The notes beneath the pieces are model-generated. The model saw only the letters and a program-made list of their open reading frames with translations, made no database searches and had not been told where the DNA came from. DNA of 64,000 nucleotides from an uncultured Veillonellaceae bacterium (GTDB lineage Bacteria > Bacillota > Negativicutes > Veillonellales > Dialisteraceae): NCBI GenBank assembly GCA_958348245.1, contig CATVYJ010000005.1:1-64000 (forward strand), read 5' to 3'. Of this stretch, positions 16,809 through 22,651 are shown piece after piece (position 1 is the first letter of the stretch; every line of letters starts with the position of its first letter). The position numbers were made by a program, and so were the translations under genes.

Positions 16809-17530
16809 GGCTGTCCCTTCCTTTCTGCGAGGTATTCCTCTTCGGAAATGGCGTGGAATTTCACCAGGTCGCCCGCGTGGAGGAGGCTCGGGTCCGGATC
16901 GCTGGGACGGAAGAGCTCCACCGGGGTGCGGCCGATGAGCTGCCAGCCGCCGGGGGTGGAGATGGGATAGCCCCCGGTCTGGCAGCCGGCGATGCCGATG
17001 CTCCGCGCGGGGATGGACGTGCGGGGTGTCTGGCGGCGCGGCGCGGCGATGCGCGGGTCCATGCCGCCCATGTAGGGAAATCCCGGACAGAAGCCGATCA
17101 TGTACACGAGGTACTGCGGCGCGGTGTGGAGGCGGATCACGTCGCCCACGGTGAGATGATTGTACTCCGCTACGAAGCCGATGTCCGGGCCGTACTCGCC
17201 GCCGTAGCATACGGGGATGTCCACCACCCGGGGCGGCGTGGTCTCTCCCGCGCCCGCGGAGGGGATGGCCTCCTCCGTGAGGCGGTCCGACACGAGCTGG
17301 AAGGCGGATTTCCCCGAGCGGCCCCCGCGCTGCTTCACCGTGAAGGGATTGTAGTACACGGCGAGGCTCGTGTAGGAAATGACCGTCTCCACGAGACCGG
17401 GGAAGGGATGGGCGTCCAGCTCATCCGCGAGGGCTTTTACCGCGTGGTGCACTTCGGGGCTGATGGCGTCGCCGAAGCGGACGAGGAGGCCCGCTTCTCC
17501 CAGCGGCAGAATGGTATAGTCGTGTTTCAC
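16805..17530 (-). CDS. pxpB: 5-oxoprolinase subunit PxpB (KipI-like)
   Basis: 241 residues. LGEAGLLVRFGDAISPEV opens it. The middle and end contain VDIPVCYGGEYGPDI and GFCPGFPYMGGMDPRIAAPRR, then GGYPISTPGGWQLIGRTP, all typical of the KipI family. KipI also inhibits the sporulation kinase KinA in Bacillus, a role unlikely here. The gene overlaps pxpC and lies 13 bases after the NRAMP-like gene. Confidence 0.92.
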   Translation of the reverse strand: MKHDYTILPLGEAGLLVRFGDAISPEVHHAVKALADELDAHPFPGLVETVISYTSLAVYYNPFTVKQRGGRSGKSAFQLVSDRLTEEAIPSAGAGETTPPRVVDIPVCYGGEYGPDIGFVAEYNHLTVGDVIRLHTAPQYLVYMIGFCPGFPYMGGMDPRIAAPRRQTPRTSIPARSIGIAGCQTGGYPISTPGGWQLIGRTPVELFRPSDPDPSLLHAGDLVKFHAISEEEYLAERKGQP

Positions 17531-17543
17531 GGGCGTCCCTCCT

Positions 17544-18731
17544 TTACATGAAGAGCTTCGGGAGCTGTTTCATCAGGGTGAGGCCGCCCATGTAGGCGGT
17601 CATGGCCACCACCACCGCGCCGAAGGCGGTCATCCAGAGCGGGTGTTTGTAGTCGCCCACGATGGATTTCTTGTGCGCCGCCACGAGCATCACGAGGAGC
17701 GTGATGGGGAGGATGAGGCCGTTCAGCGTGCCGACGACGATGAGGGTCTTTACCGGCTGGCCGACCACGGCGAAGACGAAGGTGGAGAAAATGATGAAGG
17801 CGATGACGAACCAGCGGTAATTCGCGTCGATCCATTTGTTGAACGTGCGGATGAAGGAAACGGAGGTGTACGCCGCGCCCACCACGGAGGAGATGGCCGC
17901 CGCCCACATGACGACGCCGAAGACTTTATAGCCCGCGTTGCCCGCGGCGAGACGGAAGACGGACGCCGGAGGATTTGCGCTGTCCAGAGCGAGCCCCGCG
18001 CTCACCACGCCGAGGGTGGCGAGGAAGAGGAGCACGCGCATCACGCCCGTGAGGCACACGCCGGTGACGGCGGAGCGGGAAATTTCCGGCAGGGATTCTT
18101 TGCCGGTGATACCCGCGTCGATGAGGCGGTGTCCGCCGGAGAAGGTGATGTAGCCGCCTACGGTGCCGCCCACGATGGTGACGATGGTCATGGGGTCAAT
18201 GGTATCGGGGATGATGGTTTTCTCGATGGCTTCTCCCACGGGCGGCGCGGAGGAAATGGCCACGTAGAGCGTGAGGGCGATCATGACGAAGCCCGCGCCC
18301 TGAGTGAATTTATCCATGAGTCGGCCCGCTTCCTTCACGATGAAGATGGAAATGGCGATGACCGCGCTGATGACCGCGCCGGTCACATTGTCCAGGCCGA
18401 AGAGCACATTGAAGCCCATGCCCGCGCCGGCGATGTTGCCGATATTGAAAGCCAGACCGCCCATGACGATGAGCAGCGCCACGAGGTAGCCCAGTCCGGG
18501 GAGGACCATATTCGCCACATCCTGCCCGCGCTTGCCGGAAATGCCGATGACGCGCCACACGTTGAGCTGCGCCCCGATGTCGAGGATGATGGTGGTGAGG
18601 ATGACGAAGCCGAAGCTCGCCCGGAGCTGCTCCGTGAAGACCGTGGTCTGCGTGAGGAAGCCCGGCCCGATGGACGATGTGGCCATGAGAAACGCCGCGC
18701 CCAGAAGGACGCTCCAGTCAAATTTTTTCAT
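17544..18731 (-). CDS. NRAMP-related transporter lacking metal-binding motifs
   Basis: About 395 residues with about 11 hydrophobic segments; the Bacillus counterpart in this operon is ycsG. The first helix reads TSSIGPGFLTQTT where metal-transporting NRAMPs carry DPGN. Around the expected sixth helix I see GGTVGGYITFSGGHR and no MPH. Metal transport is therefore doubtful. Given its operon, uptake of 5-oxoproline or a related compound is a reasonable guess. ATG 18731 follows an AGAGGGGG site. Confidence 0.85.
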   Translation of the reverse strand: MKKFDWSVLLGAAFLMATSSIGPGFLTQTTVFTEQLRASFGFVILTTIILDIGAQLNVWRVIGISGKRGQDVANMVLPGLGYLVALLIVMGGLAFNIGNIAGAGMGFNVLFGLDNVTGAVISAVIAISIFIVKEAGRLMDKFTQGAGFVMIALTLYVAISSAPPVGEAIEKTIIPDTIDPMTIVTIVGGTVGGYITFSGGHRLIDAGITGKESLPEISRSAVTGVCLTGVMRVLLFLATLGVVSAGLALDSANPPASVFRLAAGNAGYKVFGVVMWAAAISSVVGAAYTSVSFIRTFNKWIDANYRWFVIAFIIFSTFVFAVVGQPVKTLIVVGTLNGLILPITLLVMLVAAHKKSIVGDYKHPLWMTAFGAVVVAMTAYMGGLTLMKQLPKLFM

Positions 18732-18778
18732 GGGAAATTCCCCCTCTCTTTTTTGAAATGGTTTGTATGTCAATTCCC

Positions 18779-19543
18779 TTACCGGTCGATAAAGGAAACG
18801 ATTTCGATGCCTTCTTCCGTGAGGCGCTCCCGAATGCGGCGGGCGAAGGCGAGCGCTTTCGGGCTGTCCCCGTGAATGCACACCGTGTCCGCCCGGACGG
18901 GGATGACTGCGCCCGAGAGAGCCGTCACCGTGCCGCGCTCCACCATGTCCAGCACCTGCTCGATGGCCGCGTCGTCGTCGGTGATCATCGCCCCGGGCTG
19001 CGTGCGCGGCGTGAGCGACCCGTCGTCCTGATATGTGCGGTCCGCGAAAACTTCGCTCGCCGATGCGAGCCCGATGGCGTCCGCCGCTTCGATGAGGCAG
19101 CTCCCTGCAAGGCCGTAGAGGACGAGCGACGGGTCCTCGTCGTACACTGCGCGGGCGATGGCGTCGGCGAGCGCCCGGTCCTTCGCGGCCATGTTGTACA
19201 GCGCGCCGTGAGGCTTCACGTGCTGGAGCCGGCCTCCCTCCGCGCGGACGAAGGCGGCGAGCGCGCCTACCTGGTAGAGCACGAGGTCGTACGCCTCCTC
19301 GGGCTTCGTGGGAATCGTGCGCCGGCCGAAGCCCGCCAGATCCATCAGCCCCGGATGGGCCCCGACAGCCGCGCCGCGCTCCATGGCGAGCCGCACCGTG
19401 CGGTGCATTACGAAGGGGTCGCCCCCGTGCATGCCGCACGCCACATTCGCCGAGCTCACATATTTCAATACTTCGCTGTCATTGCCGATGGTGTACGCCC
19501 CGAAGCTCTCGCCGAGATCGCTGTTCAGATCGATTCGTTTCAT
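18779..19543 (-). CDS. pxpA: 5-oxoprolinase subunit PxpA (LamB/YcsF family)
   Basis: 254 residues. RIDLNSDLGESFG opens it, followed by ANVACGMHGGDP, GAHPGLMDLAGFGRR, HVKPHGALYN and VCIHGDSPKA. These are the conserved polar motifs of the YcsF family. It is the first gene of the pxp operon, whose single strong promoter and structured leader lie just upstream. The start has AGGAGG. Confidence 0.94.
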   Translation of the reverse strand: MKRIDLNSDLGESFGAYTIGNDSEVLKYVSSANVACGMHGGDPFVMHRTVRLAMERGAAVGAHPGLMDLAGFGRRTIPTKPEEAYDLVLYQVGALAAFVRAEGGRLQHVKPHGALYNMAAKDRALADAIARAVYDEDPSLVLYGLAGSCLIEAADAIGLASASEVFADRTYQDDGSLTPRTQPGAMITDDDAAIEQVLDMVERGTVTALSGAVIPVRADTVCIHGDSPKALAFARRIRERLTEEGIEIVSFIDR

Positions 19544-19559
19544 ACGGTCCTCCTGTACG

Positions 19560-19588
19560 AAAAAAGCCGCTCCCCGTGAGGAAGCGGC
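19560..19588 (-). terminator. Leader terminator (attenuator) of the pxp operon
   Basis: On the minus strand GCCGCT..CC-TCAC-GG..AGCGGC is followed by six T, just before the pxpA ribosome site. A terminator inside the leader implies attenuation. Confidence 0.75.
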
Positions 19589-19669
19589 GTCTCTGCCGAA
19601 ACGGAAAACGCCGGGGATGGGTCCGCGGCGTCTCTGCTCATTGTGAAATTGGAAACAGAAAGACGCCGC
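19584..19669 (-). promoter_or_regulatory. Competing inverted repeats in the pxp leader
   Basis: On the minus strand GCGGCGTCT (19669-19661) can pair with AGACGCCGC at 19633-19625 or with a second copy at 19592-19584. The second copy overlaps the 5' arm of the leader terminator, so the two pairings would give opposite outcomes. Confidence 0.6.
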
Positions 19670-19676
19670 ATGCCAT
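19638..19676 (-). CDS. Possible 12-residue leader peptide of the pxp operon
   Basis: An ATG opens a 12-codon frame (MACGVFLFPISQ) whose first codons cover the 5' arm of the competing repeats and whose stop lies just before the first pairing copy. The ribosome site (AAAGG) is weak. Ribosome position could set which hairpin forms (inference). Confidence 0.35.
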   Translation of the reverse strand: MACGVFLFPISQ

Positions 19677-19719
19677 GCACACAGCGCCTTTGCTTTTGGG
19701 AAGTAAATTTATGTACCGT

Positions 19720-19749
19720 ATTATACGGGAGGGCCTGCGCCAGTGTCAA
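19720..19749 (-). promoter_or_regulatory. Promoter of the pxp operon
   Basis: On the minus strand TTGACA (19749-19744), an 18-base spacer and TATAAT (19725-19720). Near-consensus. The transcript starts about 170 bases before pxpA. Confidence 0.85.
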
Positions 19750-19948
19750 CGGCGGGGGCCGGCACCGCCGGTATCCGCAGGCGGCCGGTTTTACAGTCGC
19801 TGGAGGCCGCTGCGGGAGAAATCCAGTTCATAGATACAGATAGAGGAGGGATTCCTCTTTATGGTAAAGAGAATACGGCAGGGCAGCGGGCGCGGCTATG
19901 GGGATTTCCTATGACGAATATAGCCGTCCGGTATGAAAAGGCCGGGCA

Positions 19949-19957
19949 TGCTATAAT
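19949..19957 (+). promoter_or_regulatory. Extended -10 promoter of endonuclease IV gene
   Basis: TGCTATAAT, 25 bases before the start codon. Confidence 0.65.
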
Positions 19958-19982
19958 GGGAAAAACGAAAACGGAGGCAAAT

Positions 19983-20819
19983 ATGTTTATCATCGGCTGT
20001 CATCTGTCTGTCTCGAAGGGGTATCTCGCCATGGGGAAAGAGGCGACCGCGATCGGGGCGAATACGTTTCAGTTTTTCCCGCGCAATCCCCGGGGCGGCG
20101 CGTCGAAGCCGCTGGATGCGGACGACGTGGAGGGGCTGCGCGCGTGGATGGAGGCGCATCATTTCGGGCCCATTCTCTGCCATGGGGCGTACACCATGAA
20201 CGGCGCGGCGGCGAAGGAGGAGACGCGGGACTTCGCGTTCCGCGCCATCCGGGAGGATCTGGCGAAGGCGGGCCGGCTGCCCCGGTGCCTCTATAATTTC
20301 CATCCCGGCGCGCATGTCAAGCAGGGCGCGGAGGCGGTCATCCCGCGCATCGCGGACATGGTGAATCAGGCCATGGATCAGGACCCCATCCCGCAGTACG
20401 TGCTCCTCGAGACCATGGCGGGCAAGGGGACGGAAGTGGGCCGCACCTTTGAAGAACTGGCGGCTATCATCGACCGGGTGGAGCGGAAAGACCGCATCGG
20501 CGTGTGCCTCGACACGTGCCACGTGTACGACGCGGGCTACGATATCGCAGGCGATCTGGACGGCGTGCTCCGCGCCTTCGACGCGATCATCGGCCTCGAC
20601 CGCCTCCACGCGGTGCATCTCAATGACGACAAGAATCCCCTCGGCAGCCACAAGGACCGGCACGAAAAAATCGGGAAGGGCACCCTCGGTACGGAAGCCC
20701 TGGCGCGCGTCATCAATCATCCCGCACTCCGGGACCTGCCCTTCTATCTGGAAACGCCGAACGAACTCCCGGGCTACGCCGCGGAAATCGCCCTTCTGAA
20801 GTCTTTGCGGAAGGAATGA
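19983..20819 (+). CDS. nfo: Deoxyribonuclease IV (endonuclease IV)
   Basis: About 278 residues. FIIGCHLSVSKGY at the N-terminus, GANTFQFFPRNPRG, LLETMAGKGTEVG, GVCLDTCHVYDAGYD and HLNDDKNPLGSHKDRHEKIGKG are the conserved zinc-binding blocks. It cleaves DNA 5' of abasic sites in base-excision repair. ATG 19983 follows GGAGG and directly trails the promoter. Confidence 0.94.
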   Translation: MFIIGCHLSVSKGYLAMGKEATAIGANTFQFFPRNPRGGASKPLDADDVEGLRAWMEAHHFGPILCHGAYTMNGAAAKEETRDFAFRAIREDLAKAGRLPRCLYNFHPGAHVKQGAEAVIPRIADMVNQAMDQDPIPQYVLLETMAGKGTEVGRTFEELAAIIDRVERKDRIGVCLDTCHVYDAGYDIAGDLDGVLRAFDAIIGLDRLHAVHLNDDKNPLGSHKDRHEKIGKGTLGTEALARVINHPALRDLPFYLETPNELPGYAAEIALLKSLRKE

Positions 20820-20896
20820 AGGAAAGAAATCGAAGAAGCGGCCGCCGGCCCCGCGCCTTGCAAAACCGGGCGGCTGTGGTAAAATAGAATTACATA

Positions 20897-20918
20897 AGAT
20901 ATATGGATGCTCTCCAAG
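20897..20918. repeat. Direct repeat of the par-like locus (antitoxin copy)
   Basis: Matches 21055-21078 apart from two single-base gaps. This is the expected pairing site between antitoxin RNA and toxin mRNA. Confidence 0.75.
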
Positions 20919-20927
20919 GGGCAAAAG

Positions 20928-20957
20928 AAAAGACGGGTGGCACCCCGTCTTTTCTTT
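20928..20957. terminator. Bidirectional terminator shared by toxin mRNA and antitoxin RNA
   Basis: AAAGAAAAGACGGG / CCCGTCTTTTCTTT stem, A-rich on one flank and T-rich on the other. Confidence 0.85.
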
Positions 20958-20963
20958 TGATTT

Positions 20964-21077
20964 TCAATTCCTGTGCCTGTGTTCAAACCAGAATTTAAAA
21001 ATAATGGCGATACATTGCACAAGAATCGGGGCAATCAAAGAGCCCCAAACCACTAGATATATGGATTGCTCCTCCAA
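20964..21077 (-). CDS. Fst/Ldr-like type I toxin peptide, 37 residues
   Basis: A TTG start preceded by a near-perfect AAAGGAGGTGA (8-base spacing) opens a 37-codon frame. One membrane helix contains LIAPILV, followed by the tail FKFWFEHRHRN. Fst-family toxins have the same form: a short N-terminus, an APxxVG-like helix, then FxxWLxxR and a charged end. The TGA stop is just before the bidirectional terminator. Known relatives insert in the membrane and stop growth when the antisense RNA is lost. Too short for most gene finders. Toxicity is inferred. Confidence 0.72.
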   Translation of the reverse strand: MEEQSIYLVVWGSLIAPILVQCIAIIFKFWFEHRHRN

Positions 21078-21078
21078 G
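21055..21078. repeat. Direct repeat of the par-like locus (toxin copy)
   Basis: Covers the toxin start codon and first codons. Matches 20897-20918. Confidence 0.75.
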
Positions 21079-21117
21079 AAGCTCACCTCCTTTCATAAAT
21101 GCCGGAGGTATGTCCTC

Positions 21118-21126
21118 ATTGTAGCA
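21118..21126 (-). promoter_or_regulatory. Extended -10 promoter of the toxin mRNA
   Basis: On the minus strand TGCTACAAT, giving an mRNA of about 190 nt up to the shared terminator, close to RNA I of the par family. Confidence 0.6.
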
Positions 21127-21213
21127 CATCTGTGCGGAAGTGCGGCGCAGTTCGGATAATTCTTGTGGATTTATGGAAAATAAATTTTATTTCAGAAATG
21201 TGTCTTGCATAAT

Positions 21214-21309
21214 TTGCAGCACGGAATCGCTGTGGTAAAATAAAAACATTACCTAAGGTATGCTTCTCCGGAGGCGAAGAAGAGACGGACGATGTCCGTT
21301 TTTTCTTTT
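21214..21309 (+). ncRNA. Orphan antitoxin-like RNA, copy B
   Basis: TTGCAG, a 16-base spacer and TGG-TAAAAT (21236-21241), then a transcript of about 62 nt ending at GACGGAC-GAT-GTCCGTTTTTTC. Layout, promoter spacing and the ACGG terminator stem match the Fst antitoxin RNA at 20858. The pairing region (GGTATGCTTCTCCGGAGGC) differs. No toxin frame lies opposite. Confidence 0.55.
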
Positions 21310-21317
21310 GGCCTCAT

Positions 21318-21417
21318 TTGAGAAAATCGAGGACTGCGGTATAATACAGATATCGAAATACCATGATTGCTTCCAAGAGGCAAACGGAAAGAGACGGGCA
21401 GTACCCGTCTTTTTTCG
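21318..21417 (+). ncRNA. Orphan antitoxin-like RNA, copy C
   Basis: TTGAGA, a 16-base spacer and TATAAT (21340-21345), then about 66 nt ending at GACGGGC-AGT-ACCCGTCTTTTTT. The internal CATGATTGCTTCCAAGA resembles the pairing repeat of the intact locus, so it could act on that toxin or on one elsewhere. Its terminator lies before sbcD. Confidence 0.55.
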
Positions 21418-21454
21418 TGCAGTGCGGCGGATTTTCCCCGGCGGGCGGAGCGTG

Positions 21455-21460
21455 TATAAT
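21455..21460 (+). promoter_or_regulatory. Promoter of sbcDC
   Basis: TATAAT preceded by TG, 52 bases before sbcD. The -35 (TTTTCC, 17 bases upstream) is weak. Confidence 0.5.
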
Positions 21461-21511
21461 GCATATAAGAAAGAAAAACAAGCGGAGCGCGCGGCGCGGA
21501 AGGGAGCAGGG

Positions 21512-22651
21512 ATGAGATTCATACATACGGCGGACTGGCATCTGGGAAAACTTTTTTATGGACAGTACCTCACGGAGGAGCAGGAGTGGGTGCTGCGGGA
21601 GCGGTTCCTGCCTCTTGTGGACGACGTGCGGCCCGACGTGATTCTCCTCGCGGGCGACGTGTACGACCGGTCCGTGCCGCCCGCGGAGGCGGTGGATCTC
21701 TTCGACGAGATGATTTCGGAAATCGTGGGCGTGCGGCACATCCCCTTCCTCGTCATCAGCGGCAATCACGACAGCAGCGGGCGGCTGTCTTTCGGGAGCC
21801 GGCTCCTCGCGGCGGAAGGGCTCTACATGTGCGGAGACCTCACGCGCACCGTGCGGCCCGTCATCCTGTCCGATGCGTACGGCGACGTGGCCTTCGCGCC
21901 CATGCCCTACGCGGAGACGGCGGACGTGCGCCGCGCGCTGGGCGACGAGACGATTCACGACCACGAAGCGGCGATGCGGGCGCTCTCGGAGCACCTTCTC
22001 GCGGCGATTCCCGCAGGCGTGCGGCGCATCGCCGCGGCCCACGATTTCATCGCCGGCGGCGCGCCGAGCGACAGCGAGCGGCCCCTCTCCATCGGCGGCG
22101 CGGACGTGATCTCCGCGGACATCTTCGCCCCTTACCACTACACGGCGCTGGGCCACCTCCACGGGCCGCAGAAGGCGGGCGGCTCGGAGATCATCCGCTA
22201 CAGCGGCAGCCTCATGAAATATTCCTTCGGCGAAGCGCGCCAGAAAAAAGGCGTCGTCGTGGGCGACATGGACGGGCAGGGCCGCGTGACCACCGCGTTT
22301 TACCCCCTCGAGCCGCGGCGGGACGTGCGGGTCGTCTCCGGCACGTTCGACGAACTCATGACGCGGCAGGACGACGCGCCGGACGATTTCCTCATGGCGG
22401 ACCTCACGGACGAAGGGCCCGTCATCGACGCCATGGCGCGGCTCCGGCAGAAATACCCCCACGTGATGGCGCTCCGCACGCATCTCGCCATCCGGGAAGA
22501 CAGCGGCGCGCGGGCCGGCGTGCGGGAACAGGTGGATATGATGGACATGATGGAGACATTTTCCGAAGAATTTCAGGGGCGGCCCCTCACGGACGAAGAG
22601 CGGGCCTTCCTGAACAGCGTCCGGCAGGACATGAAGGAGGCGGAAGCATGA
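21512..22651 (+). CDS. sbcD: Exonuclease subunit SbcD
   Basis: About 379 residues. The phosphoesterase motifs are HTADWHLG, LLAGDVYD, ISGNHDSSGRLSFG, AAHDF and ALGHLHGPQ. With SbcC it forms a nuclease that opens hairpins and processes DNA ends, homologous to Mre11-Rad50. ATG 21512 follows GGAGCAGGG; the longer upstream frame runs through the orphan antitoxin RNAs and is not coding. Its stop overlaps the sbcC start by 4 bases. Confidence 0.94.
   Translation: MRFIHTADWHLGKLFYGQYLTEEQEWVLRERFLPLVDDVRPDVILLAGDVYDRSVPPAEAVDLFDEMISEIVGVRHIPFLVISGNHDSSGRLSFGSRLLAAEGLYMCGDLTRTVRPVILSDAYGDVAFAPMPYAETADVRRALGDETIHDHEAAMRALSEHLLAAIPAGVRRIAAAHDFIAGGAPSDSERPLSIGGADVISADIFAPYHYTALGHLHGPQKAGGSEIIRYSGSLMKYSFGEARQKKGVVVGDMDGQGRVTTAFYPLEPRRDVRVVSGTFDELMTRQDDAPDDFLMADLTDEGPVIDAMARLRQKYPHVMALRTHLAIREDSGARAGVREQVDMMDMMETFSEEFQGRPLTDEERAFLNSVRQDMKEAEA

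Larger units (their letters stand above)
20858..20957 (+). ncRNA. Antisense antitoxin RNA of an Fst/par-like type I system
   Basis: TTGCAA, a 16-base spacer and TGG-TAAAAT (20880-20885) should start a transcript near 20892. It ends at the hairpin GACGGG-TGGCA-CCCGTC with T-rich tail, about 66 nt, the size of RNA II of plasmid pAD1 par. It contains AGATATATGGAT-GCTC-TCCAAG (20897-20918), a direct repeat of 21055-21078, which is antisense to the toxin ribosome site and start codon. It runs convergently to the toxin mRNA and shares its terminator. Confidence 0.75.

Noticed and set aside
19861..19914. 17-codon frame after GAGGAGGG
   Set aside because: Low-complexity R/G-rich frame upstream of the nfo promoter; no conservation evidence or promoter of its own.
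20920..20957. T-box-like GGGTGGCACC
   Set aside because: It is the loop and stem of the bidirectional terminator of the toxin-antitoxin locus; no specifier or other T-box parts.
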